The notes beneath the pieces are model-generated. The model had not been told where the DNA came from. It saw only the letters and a list, made by a program, of their open reading frames with translations, and did not search any database. A program made the translations under genes and the position numbers. From Bacteroidales bacterium (GTDB lineage: Bacteria > Bacteroidota > Bacteroidia > Bacteroidales > UBA932): DNA of 7,075 nt. Of the stretch, positions 1 to 6,780 are shown piece by piece. The stretch's first letter is position 1, and each line of letters begins with the position of its first letter. The stretch spans positions 1 to 7,075 of the forward strand of contig JAILAO010000143.1 in assembly GCA_024681565.1 (NCBI GenBank). Reading direction: 5' to 3'.

Positions 1-2
1 TG

Positions 3-836
3 GAGACGGCGATTCTGTGCCGGGATGATGCGGATTACGATGCAATGGTCAAGGTCCTCTGTGTTGCCGCACGGCGCAGGAATGTCATTGTCATTATTTA
101 TGCAGTTGTCTCCAATCACTGTCATGTGGCGATTCTGGCGGAGAAGCAGAAGGATGCGGATGACTATGGACAGGAGATCAAGAAGGTGTATGCCATGTGG
201 TTCAACCGCCGGTACGGGGAGAAATCCATCATGAGACATGTGGATGTAAAATCGATCTGGCTGGACAATGACTGGTATGTGAGAAATGCGCTGGCATACA
301 TTCCCCGCAATGCCTTGGACAATGGATGCAATGTCACCCATTACCGCTGGTCCGGATACCGGGCCATGTTCAAGAATGAACCCGAACCGGGTCCGGTCCG
401 CAGCGTTTCCGGACTGACGAAAAGGGAACGGGAACGGATCCTGCACACCGGAGACAGATTGAATGGTGTCAATTGGCTGATAGACAGCCAGGATCAATTG
501 ATTCCCGAGAGTTTTTGCGATTCTCGTTATCTGGAGCAGGTTTTTGAGAACGATCCATCCTTCTTCCTTAAAACCATCGGTGGGCAGAATGTCGCCGAGA
601 TGGAAAACAAGCTGATCAACAGTCCAAGGCAGAGACAAACGGATGGAGACTTCTTTAAATATGCCTCGGAGATCAGCCAACGGTGGTTCCAGTCTGAGTT
701 ATCTTCTTTGTCGACGGACCGGAAAACCCGTGTCATTCCTTATCTGTATCGGACGACGAAGACAACGGTCCCGCAGCTGGCGAGAATTTTCGGCCTTCCG
801 CGCGAGGTGATATCACGGATCATCGGGAAAAAATAA
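3..836 (+). CDS. REP-associated Y1 (HUH) transposase-like protein, RayT family, 5' end outside the window
   Basis: The frame is open to the left edge, so the ATG at 45 is probably internal and the true start lies upstream. Numbering residues from that ATG, SNHCH (24-28) is the HUH metal-binding motif, with His25 and His27. Tyr85, in AYIPRNA, sits where the single nucleophilic tyrosine of Y1 transposases is expected, about 60 residues after the histidines. HYRWSGYRAMF (99-109) is the conserved RayT block after the catalytic core. The C-terminal 25 residues (TVPQLARIFGLP...) look like a helix-turn-helix. RayTs are single-copy, domesticated relatives of IS200/IS605 TnpA that nick single-stranded REP hairpins rather than mobilising themselves. 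REP-like hairpins just downstream (845-879, 920-954) fit this. Base composition is visibly less GC-rich than in the genes to the right. The family call is firm; activity is not shown. Confidence 0.85.
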   Translation, partial: ETAILCRDDADYDAMVKVLCVAARRRNVIVIIYAVVSNHCHVAILAEKQKDADDYGQEIKKVYAMWFNRRYGEKSIMRHVDVKSIWLDNDWYVRNALAYIPRNALDNGCNVTHYRWSGYRAMFKNEPEPGPVRSVSGLTKRERERILHTGDRLNGVNWLIDSQDQLIPESFCDSRYLEQVFENDPSFFLKTIGGQNVAEMENKLINSPRQRQTDGDFFKYASEISQRWFQSELSSLSTDRKTRVIPYLYRTTKTTVPQLARIFGLPREVISRIIGKK

Positions 837-844
837 GTCTTTTT

Positions 845-879
845 GGGGAAGGTCCGATTTCAGAGGCTGGACCGTCCCC
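845..879. repeat. REP-like imperfect hairpin 1
   Basis: GGGGAAGGTCC (845-855) pairs with GGACCGTCCCC (869-879) with one A-G mismatch and a 13-nt loop; T844 and A880 extend the stem by one pair. It lies 8 bp after the stop codon of the RayT-like gene. Its left arm is the same 13-mer, GGGGAAGGTCCGA, that opens hairpin 2. Two related palindromes next to a RayT gene resemble a REP/BIME arrangement. A role in transcription termination is possible, but no clear U-tract follows. Confidence 0.6.
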
Positions 880-919
880 AGCGATTCTGCCCGAAAAGGT
901 GCTGAGCGTCGTTTTCTCC

Positions 920-954
920 GGGGAAGGTCCGAGTAACAAAATCGGACCTTCCCC
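920..954. repeat. REP-like perfect hairpin 2
   Basis: GGGGAAGGTCCGA (920-932) and TCGGACCTTCCCC (942-954) form a perfect 13 bp stem with a 9-nt loop. The left arm repeats 845-857 exactly, 75 bp downstream, and the right arm is its inverse. On the + strand the stem is followed by ATTTCTTCTG, only weakly terminator-like. The likely reading is the second member of a REP-like pair acted on by the neighbouring RayT. Confidence 0.65.
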
Positions 955-972
955 ATTTCTTCTGAGGTCGGT

Positions 973-989
973 TGACGAAAAGGGAACGG
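973..989 (+). repeat. 17 bp direct repeat of an internal RayT-gene segment
   Basis: TGACGAAAAGGGAACGG at 973-989 is identical to 415-431 inside the RayT-like gene, where it encodes part of Leu-Thr-Lys-Arg-Glu-Arg. The flanks diverge at once on both sides. The copies are in direct orientation, 558 bp apart. Confidence 0.7.
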
Positions 990-1068
990 TCCGGGAGAGG
1001 AAACCGGGCCGCGGGGGAAAATGAGAGGAAAGGAGGGAAAAGGAACTGGGTTGCGGAAGGAAAAGAGC

Positions 1069-1158
1069 GAAAAGGAGGAAAAAGGAGAAAAAAAGGAAAA
1101 GGGGAAAAAGAGAAAAGGGGAAAAAGAGAAAAGGGGAAGGAAGGAAAGAAAAGGAAGG
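1069..1158. repeat. 90 bp uninterrupted polypurine tract with a 16 bp tandem repeat
   Basis: Every base from 1069 to 1158 on the + strand is A or G, and the purine-rich character begins near 1000 with a few interruptions. Inside it, AAAAGGGGAAAAAGAG occurs twice in tandem (1097-1112, 1113-1128), followed by a half unit (1129-1136). The block is close to mirror-symmetric, the kind of sequence able to form intramolecular triplex (H-DNA). The GGGG runs are spaced by 12 nt, so a stable G-quadruplex is less likely. It begins 15 bp beyond the stop codon of the - strand acetyltransferase gene, whose transcript would carry a C/U-only tail here. Confidence 0.8.
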
Positions 1159-1173
1159 CCGGAAGCGGACCGG

Positions 1174-1692
1174 CTATCGGAGCAGGCGCTGGTAGGCGAG
1201 GCGTTCGTCGCCGTTCGCCAGGAGGATGATGCCGCAGTAGGTGAAGCCGTGTTTGAGGATGTTGTGCTGCATGATCCGGTTGTCCCGGTGGGTGTCGATG
1301 CGGATGTTGGTGTCGTGCGCGAAGGAGAACGCCATGATGTCCTGGAAGATGCCGTGTATTTCAGGCCGGCTGGCGATGCGGTGGACGACGTGGTAGGGGA
1401 GCGAGTCGTTGAGCCAGGCTCCGCCGTAGATCCGGTCATAGGTGGGCTCCGGGGAGGCCAGGAAGGCGAAATATCCCGCGATGTCCCCCGGTTCTTCGAT
1501 GACAAAGGCTCCTTCGCGTGCCATGTCGGCCAGGAGGTGCTCCGCGGCCGGATAGCCCTCGCCCCATTGGTGAAGGTTGCCGGAAGCGCGCATGATGCCC
1601 TTGGCCGCCTCCATCACGGCGAGGATGGCGGGGATGTCCTCCGGTACGGCCGGGCGGATCCTGCGGGTGCTGTCTGAAGATTCCGGAAGCAT
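1174..1692 (-). CDS. GNAT family N-acetyltransferase
   Basis: This is a 172-residue cytoplasmic protein of the GNAT fold, expected to transfer an acetyl group from acetyl-CoA to an unidentified amine. The N-terminus RIRPAVPEDIPAILAVMEAA (11-30) is the typical first beta strand and helix. MRASGNLHQWGEGYP (34-48), GAWLND (91-96) and HRIAS (104-108) are blocks I recognise from a family common in gut Bacteroidota and Firmicutes. IRIDTHRDNRIMQH (130-143) and LKHGFTYCGI (146-155) form the C-terminal half of the CoA-binding fold. The ATG at 1692 was chosen because homology begins there; the upstream extension of the open frame overlaps the divergent promoter and the start of the esterase gene and looks non-coding. 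It stops at TAG just after the family's usual AYQ ending. It is divergently arranged with the esterase gene. The substrate cannot be predicted. Confidence 0.88.
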   Translation of the reverse strand: MLPESSDSTRRIRPAVPEDIPAILAVMEAAKGIMRASGNLHQWGEGYPAAEHLLADMAREGAFVIEEPGDIAGYFAFLASPEPTYDRIYGGAWLNDSLPYHVVHRIASRPEIHGIFQDIMAFSFAHDTNIRIDTHRDNRIMQHNILKHGFTYCGIILLANGDERLAYQRLLR

Positions 1693-1715
1693 GCTGCGAA
1701 GATAGGAAATTTTTG

Positions 1716-1723
1716 TATTTTTG
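1716..1723 (+). promoter_or_regulatory. Bacteroidota-type -7 promoter element for the esterase gene
   Basis: TATTTTTG matches the Bacteroidota -7 consensus TAnnTTTG exactly. It sits 24 bp before the esterase ATG, giving a short leader. No clear TTTG -33 element appears at the expected distance, so the promoter is only partly supported. The A/T-rich 1706-1723 segment is the only such stretch in this otherwise GC-rich neighbourhood. Confidence 0.5.
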
Positions 1724-1747
1724 TCTTCAGACCAATCTCTCCGTCCG

Positions 1748-2548
1748 ATGAAAAGAATCCTCCTGATTGCCGCGCTCTTCGCCGGCCTGCTCCTCGCCGC
1801 CCTTCCGGCGGCCGCGCAAAGCACGTTCACCCTTCCGGTTTCCGCCGACGGCGAAGCCACGCTTACCGCTTTCCTACCCGAGCATTCTTCCGGCCGCGCC
1901 ATCCTGGCGTTCCCCGGCGGGGGATACCGTCAGACCAGCATCGGCAACAATGCCCAGTGGGCCCCGCTCTACAACGGACTGGGCATCGCTTTCTTTATCC
2001 TGAAATACCGGATGCCGGAAGGCAATCCCGGCACGACGGTCGGCGATGCGGAGGCGGCCATGCGCCTGATCCGCGAGCATGCCGCGGAATGGGGTGTCAA
2101 CCCGCAGCAGATCGGCGTGATGGGGACCTCCGCCGGCGGTCATCTCGCCACGACGATGGCGACCGGCGCTCCTGCGGAACTGCGGCCCGCGTTCCAGATC
2201 CTCTTCTACCCGGTCATCACCTTCGGCGAAGGGTGCCACAAGGGCTCCCGGGACAATTTCCTGGGGGAGCGGGCATCCGATCCCGCGCAGATCGAGCGCT
2301 ATTCCTCGGAGAAGCAGGTCTCGGCCGACACGCCTCCCGCCATCATTTTCGCCAACAGCGACGACCGCGGCGTTCCGCCTGAGTTCAATGCAGCGGCTTA
2401 CTACATTGCGATGACGAAGCAAGGCTGCAGCGCCAGCCTGCACATCTATCCCGAAGGCGGCCACGGCTGGACCTTCGCCTCCGCTTACCGCTACCACGAC
2501 CAGGCTGTCGCGGAGCTGACGGCCTGGCTGCAGGCGCTCCCGTTCTAG
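1748..2548 (+). CDS. Exported alpha/beta-hydrolase esterase (BD-FAE / acetyl-xylan-esterase-like)
   Basis: This 266-residue hydrolase is probably periplasmic. Residues 1-24 (MKRILL... ALPAAAQ) are a clear Sec signal peptide without a lipobox cysteine. FPGGGY (55-60) is the oxyanion-hole loop equivalent to HGG. GTSAGG (126-131) is the nucleophile elbow with Ser128. NSDDRGVP (203-210) supplies the acid, Asp205 or Asp206, and GGHGW (237-241) supplies His239. HKGSRDNFLG (164-173) is a block I associate with BD-FAE-type esterases of Bacteroidota. Such enzymes remove acetyl or feruloyl groups from plant polysaccharides; the substrate here is inferred, since no glycoside hydrolase or SusCD pair is in view. 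The ATG at 1748 was chosen because the signal peptide starts there. An upstream TTG at 1721 would add ten residues and overlap the promoter. The gene ends at TAG, convergent with the Hdr-like operon. Confidence 0.87.
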   Translation: MKRILLIAALFAGLLLAALPAAAQSTFTLPVSADGEATLTAFLPEHSSGRAILAFPGGGYRQTSIGNNAQWAPLYNGLGIAFFILKYRMPEGNPGTTVGDAEAAMRLIREHAAEWGVNPQQIGVMGTSAGGHLATTMATGAPAELRPAFQILFYPVITFGEGCHKGSRDNFLGERASDPAQIERYSSEKQVSADTPPAIIFANSDDRGVPPEFNAAAYYIAMTKQGCSASLHIYPEGGHGWTFASAYRYHDQAVAELTAWLQALPF

Positions 2549-2562
2549 TTTTTACGTTTCTC

Positions 2563-2616
2563 TGCCGCCGGGATCGCCGTCCTTTACTGCATCCAGGCTT
2601 TCCTGACCCGCCGGCA
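2563..2616. terminator. Weak inverted repeat between convergent genes, possible terminator
   Basis: TGCCGCCGGG (2563-2572) can pair with CCCGCCGGCA (2607-2616) with one C-C mismatch and a 34-nt loop. It lies in the 114 bp gap between the convergent esterase and Hdr-like genes. A second short repeat, AGTCCT/AGGACT (2649-2654, 2665-2670), overlaps the operon's stop codon. Neither has a convincing U-tract, so this is placement-based evidence only. Confidence 0.2.
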
Positions 2617-2662
2617 ACAAATGCTGCCCGGGGGCCGGGGTGTTGTGTAGTCCTTCAGAAAA

Positions 2663-4486
2663 TCAGGACTGGCTGTCGAGGATCTCGGCGATGTCGCGGA
2701 CGGGACGGTCGGCGGCGTGGACGAAGGTGGAGAAGCAGAGCGGACAGGCGGTCACGATCTGGTCGGGATCCGCGACGGTCAGGTTGTCCAGGGCGTTCTG
2801 GGTCATGGGACGCCGCTGCTCGAAGCCGAGGGTCAGGCTACCCAGCGAGCCGCCGCAGCAGATGCTTTCGGCGTGGTGCTTGCCGGCTTCGACCAGTTCT
2901 CCCGCAGCAGCCAGGGCCTTGCGCGGCTCTTCGTAGACGCCGCAGCCGCGTCCCAGTTCGCAGGGATCGTGGTAAACGAGTTTCAGGTCCCCGTTCCGGC
3001 GGACTTTCAGCCGGCCCGCTTCGATCAGTTCCTCGAAAAAGACGCTGTGGTGTACGACCCGGATGCCGTCCAGCCGGTATTCCTCTTTGAAGATCTTGTA
3101 GCAGATCGGGCAGGAAAGCAGCAGGGTATCGCAGCCGCTGGCCCGGATGATTTCCGCATTCTTGGCAATCAGTTCGCGGGCCTGCTCCGAACGTCCGGCC
3201 ATCATCAGCGGCCGCCCGCAGCAAAGCCCTTCCTCGGGATCCATCATCTGCCAGCGCACGCCCGCCTTGTCCAGCAGGGACGTGGTGGCTCGGCGGATGG
3301 AGGGCGTCAGCTTGGTCATGCATCCGGCGAAATACAGTACGCCGCCGGAGTCGCCGCCGGCACCGTGTGCCACGGCGGCAGCCATCGGCCGCACGTTGAT
3401 GCCGGAATAAGAAGGGGAGAGGGCATATTTGCGCCGCGCGCGCTGTGCCATCCGCAGTTCCGGTCCCTGTACGCCCACCTGGCAGACGGCCGTGCATTTG
3501 CCGCAGAGCAGGCACTTGTCCGAGATCTCTTCGATGCGCCGTTCGTTGCCGCGCCGCAGCTGGCGGTTCAGATAGACCGTGGCGTCCTTGCAGTTGACTT
3601 TGCGGACGCTCATCGGACAGGCATCGATGCAGACGCCGCAGGCCGGGCAGGAGTACACCTCCAGCAGGGCGAAACCCTTGCGGGGATGGCGGATGCGGAT
3701 CCCGGCATTGCGCATCGGGATCAGCAGCATCTCCGCGGGGATGTGCATATAGCGGGTGAAAGGCAGTACGCACATGAAAACTCCCAGGGCGATCGAGTAG
3801 GCCCACCAGGTAGGCAGGGCGTTGAGGTCGTTGCCGAGGAACTGCCGGAAGATCCAGTTCGCGGGAATCGTGAGGAAACTGCCGCCGCTGATGTGGGCGG
3901 TGAAACTCTCCGCCAGCAGACGAAGCGGGAAGATGGACCAGAGCGAATAGAGGCCCACCTGGTCCAGCAGGCTCAGGCGCGTGGTGCGCCGCATCCCGAC
4001 GATCCGGGAAGCGAAGCGTTTGATGATCGCAATCGCGATGCCGCTGAGGATCATCAGCAGGAAGAAGTCCATCAGGAACATCAGCAGGGAACCCTGGATG
4101 GTCTGCTCGGTCTCCGCGACGAAGTAGTTGAAGAAGATCGGGTAGTAGAAAAGGTGGATGCGCTCCGGCACGAAGAGAATCACTTCCAGGTGGCCCAGCA
4201 GGATGATCATGAACCAGCCGAAGGCGATGCTGGAATGCATGTATCCCAGCACCCGGTTGCGTTTCCACAACTTGACGTGTATCAGGCAGTTGAGGAAGAT
4301 GTCCCGGATGTTCATCCAGATGTATTTCGGGGTGATGAGCGTCAGCAGGAATCGTTTGCGGTCCGCTTTGGGCAACTGGAGGATCACGCGGATCATTCCG
4401 ATCAGGTAGTAGCCAAGCACGAAGGCCATCCCCACAAGGAAGGGGATCACGAAGGGATCGAAATGGTTGGCGAAACGTTCTCTCAT
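2663..4486 (-). CDS. Membrane-bound HdrE-HdrC-HdrB-type fusion: NarI-like domain, two [4Fe-4S] sites, two CCG domains
   Basis: This 607-residue protein probably links the cluster to the quinone pool. Residues 1-250 form a NarI/HdrE-like membrane domain, with hydrophobic segments near 13-35, 82-105, 132-155, 175-195 and 226-246. Candidate haem b ligands include His84, His99, His198 and His248. A ferredoxin-type module follows, with Cys280/283/286/290 (CPACGVCIDACP) and Cys325/328/331/335 (CLLCGKCTAVC). Then come two complete CCG (DUF224) domains: Cys389, Cys422-423, Cys459/462; and Cys509, Cys543-544, Cys581/584, spaced as needed for noncubane [4Fe-4S] clusters. The same order occurs in FadF/EMO-type ETF:menaquinone oxidoreductases, and as separate subunits in HdrDE and DsrMK. 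The start overlaps the end of hdrC by ATGA, with a purine-rich Shine-Dalgarno at 4497-4503. It is the last gene of the operon. The quinone role is inferred. Confidence 0.85.
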   Translation of the reverse strand: MRERFANHFDPFVIPFLVGMAFVLGYYLIGMIRVILQLPKADRKRFLLTLITPKYIWMNIRDIFLNCLIHVKLWKRNRVLGYMHSSIAFGWFMIILLGHLEVILFVPERIHLFYYPIFFNYFVAETEQTIQGSLLMFLMDFFLLMILSGIAIAIIKRFASRIVGMRRTTRLSLLDQVGLYSLWSIFPLRLLAESFTAHISGGSFLTIPANWIFRQFLGNDLNALPTWWAYSIALGVFMCVLPFTRYMHIPAEMLLIPMRNAGIRIRHPRKGFALLEVYSCPACGVCIDACPMSVRKVNCKDATVYLNRQLRRGNERRIEEISDKCLLCGKCTAVCQVGVQGPELRMAQRARRKYALSPSYSGINVRPMAAAVAHGAGGDSGGVLYFAGCMTKLTPSIRRATTSLLDKAGVRWQMMDPEEGLCCGRPLMMAGRSEQARELIAKNAEIIRASGCDTLLLSCPICYKIFKEEYRLDGIRVVHHSVFFEELIEAGRLKVRRNGDLKLVYHDPCELGRGCGVYEEPRKALAAAGELVEAGKHHAESICCGGSLGSLTLGFEQRRPMTQNALDNLTVADPDQIVTACPLCFSTFVHAADRPVRDIAEILDSQS

Positions 4487-4821
4487 CGTACGATCTCTCC
4501 TTTACGGTTCAGGCGGCAGAGCGTCAGGATGAGGTGCCGCGTATTGATGCCCCGCGGGCAGACCATCGTGCACTTGCCGCAAAGCATGCAGCGGGACAGC
4601 ATGCTGTCCACTTCATCGTCCTGGCCGCGCTGCAGGCCGAGGATGACCTTCCGGACACTCATCCCGGACCAGGGCGCCGCCGTGCAGGTGGCGCTGCAGC
4701 TCCCGCAGCCGATGCAGGTGAGGGCATCGGGCTCGAGCTGGACGAGCCGGTCGTAGCGGGCGCGGTCCACCGTGTCCAGGTTGACCGCCGAGCTGGGGTT
4801 GAGCTTGAATCCGAAATCCAT
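4483..4821 (-). CDS. hdrC: HdrC-like small iron-sulfur protein with two [4Fe-4S] clusters
   Basis: This 112-residue soluble electron carrier has two ferredoxin-type ligand sets: Cys36/39/42/46 in CIGCGSCSATC and Cys78/81/84/88 in CMLCGKCTMVCP. The about 30-residue helical spacer is typical of the HdrC/GlpC/SdhB fold. It lacks membrane segments and matches the length of minimal HdrC subunits. Its job is presumably to relay electrons between the HdrA-like flavoprotein encoded just upstream and the CCG or membrane proteins. The gap to the HdrA-like gene is only 3 nt, and its TGA overlaps the next ATG, so translation is probably coupled on both sides. The membrane protein downstream carries its own HdrC-like module, so the complex may have two. 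The gene symbol refers to family resemblance; the natural partner is unlikely to be CoM-S-S-CoB. Confidence 0.85.
   Translation of the reverse strand: MDFGFKLNPSSAVNLDTVDRARYDRLVQLEPDALTCIGCGSCSATCTAAPWSGMSVRKVILGLQRGQDDEVDSMLSRCMLCGKCTMVCPRGINTRHLILTLCRLNRKGEIVR
4497..4503 (-). promoter_or_regulatory. Shine-Dalgarno for the membrane Hdr-like gene
   Basis: On the - strand AAAGGAG lies 10 nt before the ATG at 4486, inside the last codons of hdrC. A site this strong is uncommon in Bacteroidota and supports the chosen start and the ATGA overlap. Confidence 0.5.
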
Positions 4822-4824
4822 CCC

Positions 4825-5847
4825 TTACCCGCGTTTGCTGAAATACCGGTGAATGGCCAGGGCGGCGCTGCGCGCTTCGGCGAGCGTTTCCGGCACGGTC
4901 TTGGCGCCGGTGCAGGCCCCGGCGAAAAAGATACCGGGCCGCGAGGACTCCACGATGGCGCCCACGTTGTCCCGGCTCTTGAGGAAGCCGTCGTCGTCCA
5001 CTGCCACGCCGACCTGTTGCGCATAGTGCTGCGCGTCGCTGTTGCAGATGATGCCGGCCATCAGCACCAGCAGGTCCAGGGTGACCTTGACCGGCTTGCC
5101 GCTGAGGGTGTCTTCCGCCTTGACGACCACGCGGCCGTCGATGGCTTCACCCACCTCGGATACGCGGCCGCGGATGAAATGGATGCCGCAGTCGCGCTGG
5201 GCCTTGATGTAGAAATCTTCGTATTTCTTGCCGAACAGGCGCAGGTCCATGTAGAAACAATAGACTTCCGCTTCCGGGAATTCTTCCTTGATCTCGATGG
5301 CCTGCTTGATGGCGGTGATGCAGCAGACCTTGGAGCACTGGGTGTTGCCGGCCTTGACGTCTCTGGAGCCGACGCAATGCACGAAGCCGACAGCCTTGGG
5401 ATGGCCGATGCGGGGGTCGTGCCGGGTGTTGAACCACTGCTCGAGGTCGCGGTTGGTAATTACCTTTTCGTAAATGCCGTAGCCGTATTCCTCCTTTTTG
5501 GAGGCGTCGAAGAGGTGGAAGCCCGTGGCGAAGAGCACCGCTTCGCAGACCAGGGTCTCTCCGTCGGAGAGGATGAGGCTGTAGCCGTCTTTGAGCCGGT
5601 TGATGCTGGCGATTTCCGTGCCGGTCATCGTGCGCACCTTGGCGGTCTGCGATTCGAGGGACTGCACGAGGTCCGCCGCCGGACTCATGTCCGGGAAGAG
5701 GCGGTTCCATTCGGCCACGTGACCGCCGGTCACGGGGGCCTTCTCGATCAGGATGGGTTTATAACCCAGGTCGTTCAGCTGGCGCGCGGCTTCCAAACCG
5801 GCGATGCCGGCACCGATGATAGCGATGACAGGAGTGCGGTTGACCAT
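4825..5847 (-). CDS. hdrA: Short HdrA/QmoA-like FAD and [4Fe-4S] oxidoreductase subunit
   Basis: This is a 340-residue cytoplasmic flavoprotein. VIAIIGAGIAGLEAARQL (7-24) is the Rossmann FAD-binding motif, and ATGFHLFD (107-114) is the second nucleotide-binding strand. HCVGSRD (157-163) with Cys158, followed by Cys171 and Cys175-Cys176 (CSKVCC), is the hallmark HdrA cysteine set binding a [4Fe-4S] cluster next to the flavin. GIFFAGACTGAKTVPETLAEA (305-325) is the C-terminal FAD-contact loop. Full-length methanogen HdrA is about 650 residues and carries additional ferredoxin domains; this protein keeps only the FAD core plus the hallmark cluster, closer to QmoA in size. It lies 3 nt after the HdrB-like gene and 3 nt before the HdrC-like gene. 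The role is inferred to be the flavin hub of the complex. Whether it bifurcates electrons cannot be judged from sequence. Confidence 0.88.
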   Translation of the reverse strand: MVNRTPVIAIIGAGIAGLEAARQLNDLGYKPILIEKAPVTGGHVAEWNRLFPDMSPAADLVQSLESQTAKVRTMTGTEIASINRLKDGYSLILSDGETLVCEAVLFATGFHLFDASKKEEYGYGIYEKVITNRDLEQWFNTRHDPRIGHPKAVGFVHCVGSRDVKAGNTQCSKVCCITAIKQAIEIKEEFPEAEVYCFYMDLRLFGKKYEDFYIKAQRDCGIHFIRGRVSEVGEAIDGRVVVKAEDTLSGKPVKVTLDLLVLMAGIICNSDAQHYAQQVGVAVDDDGFLKSRDNVGAIVESSRPGIFFAGACTGAKTVPETLAEARSAALAIHRYFSKRG

Positions 5848-5850
5848 AAA

Positions 5851-6780
5851 CTAGCAGCATTTGAGGGACGTGGGGAGTCCCGGGGTCATGATCTTCTTCT
5901 CGTCGAGGCCGAGGTATTTGCGGGCGGGGTCGTACGGGATGCCGATCTTGTCCAGAAGCGGTTCCACGGCCACCTGATGCACCTGCAGGCCGAGGTCCCA
6001 CGGATCCACGCCCAGGACCAGCCCGGCCAGTTCCTCGTAGGTGAGTACCGGGATGCCGTAGCCGTTCTGGCCGTAGGTCTTGCCGTTCATCTCGGAGATG
6101 ACATACTGCCAGCGGTCCAGGAAGTACGGGCAGCCCGGGCAGTTGGTGATGATCATGTCCGGGTGGTAGGGCTCCATCGACTCGAATTTCTTGTGCGTGT
6201 TGGAGAGGGAGTAGCCGCGGTTGGCCTTGACGAAGTACTGGCGGAATCCGAAACCGCAGCAGTGGCGGCGTTCCGGATAGTCGATCACCCGGCCGCCCCA
6301 GGTCTCGGCCATGCCGCTGAGTACGCAGGGGTATTCGGCTCCGCCGACACCCTTGTGCGGGAACATCTTGGAATAATGGCAGCCGATGTGCTCCACGACC
6401 CGGAGAGGCTCCCCGGTGGAGCGCGAAACCAGCTGGTACTGGGCGTGTTCGGCGATTTCGCCGCGCAGCTTGTACATCAGATCGCTGGCGTGGGCGACAT
6501 ATTTGGGTTTTTCGAATTCGCGGCGGCAGGCCTTCCAGAGGTTCTCCCGGATCTTGGCTTCCAGTTCGGGGAACAGGCGCCAGGTCTCCAGGATTTCGGT
6601 GTAGTTGCCGAAAGAGGTGATGCAGGAGGTTACGAGGTTGTCGTAGCCGGCCTCGGTCATCAGTGCGAACTGCCTTGCGACGACGGTCATCGCCGTCTCC
6701 TGCGGGAGGGTGTCGCAGTGGTAGGCGATCCCGGCGCAGGTGGTGTGGTGCTCGGACTCGTAGATATCCCGGCCCAGCAT
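5851..6780 (-). CDS. hdrB: HdrB-like CCG-domain protein (longest ATG-initiated part; conserved N-terminus lies upstream)
   Basis: These 309 residues are the ATG-initiated part of an HdrB-like subunit, which in Hdr holds noncubane [4Fe-4S] clusters and the disulfide-reducing site. Numbering from this ATG, the second CCG domain is complete: Cys134 (HIGCHYSKMFP), Cys174-175 (RRHCCGFGF) and Cys214/217 (NCPGCPYF). The first domain is degenerate: the CC pair is Thr14-Cys15 (HHTTCAG) and the CxxC is SCITS with only Cys53. Its first cysteine lies upstream in the same frame, at 6838-6840 (RSCIRQ), so this ATG is probably not the native start; see the segment 6781-6921. The protein ends in Lys-Cys-Cys and stops at TAG, followed after one codon by the HdrA-like ATG in the same frame. 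Family membership is firm. Whether an intact protein is made depends on the upstream TAG. Confidence 0.8.
   Translation of the reverse strand: MLGRDIYESEHHTTCAGIAYHCDTLPQETAMTVVARQFALMTEAGYDNLVTSCITSFGNYTEILETWRLFPELEAKIRENLWKACRREFEKPKYVAHASDLMYKLRGEIAEHAQYQLVSRSTGEPLRVVEHIGCHYSKMFPHKGVGGAEYPCVLSGMAETWGGRVIDYPERRHCCGFGFRQYFVKANRGYSLSNTHKKFESMEPYHPDMIITNCPGCPYFLDRWQYVISEMNGKTYGQNGYGIPVLTYEELAGLVLGVDPWDLGLQVHQVAVEPLLDKIGIPYDPARKYLGLDEKKIMTPGLPTSLKCC

Larger units (their letters stand above)
837..1173. other. Gene-free interval with REP-like hairpins and a purine tract
   Basis: No credible protein gene is present. Open frames here are Lys/Glu/Arg- or Ser/Pro/Phe-only translations of low-complexity DNA. 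The interval holds two related hairpins, a 17 bp copy of part of the upstream gene and a long polypurine run, each listed separately. Confidence 0.75.

Noticed and set aside
972..1229. Lys/Glu/Arg/Gly-rich open frame on the + strand starting at TTG
   Set aside because: It only translates the purine tract and shows no protein-like composition. The resemblance to the RayT gene is limited to the 17 bp repeat.
813..1505. Open frame on the - strand across the purine tract and GNAT gene
   Set aside because: The translation is mostly Ser/Thr/Pro/Phe from the polypyrimidine strand and from an alternative frame of the GNAT gene.
2546..2650. Read-through of the esterase TAG, giving 33 more codons with a hydrophobic run
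   Set aside because: The esterase already has a complete fold and a normal ending. Stop-free extensions of this length are common in GC-rich DNA.
2717..4756. Long open frame on the + strand opposite the Hdr-like genes (about 680 codons)
   Set aside because: It is a GC-driven shadow: the - strand frames carry precise Fe-S, CCG and membrane motifs, while this translation is low-complexity, rich in Asp/Gln/His/Ala, with no recognisable domain.
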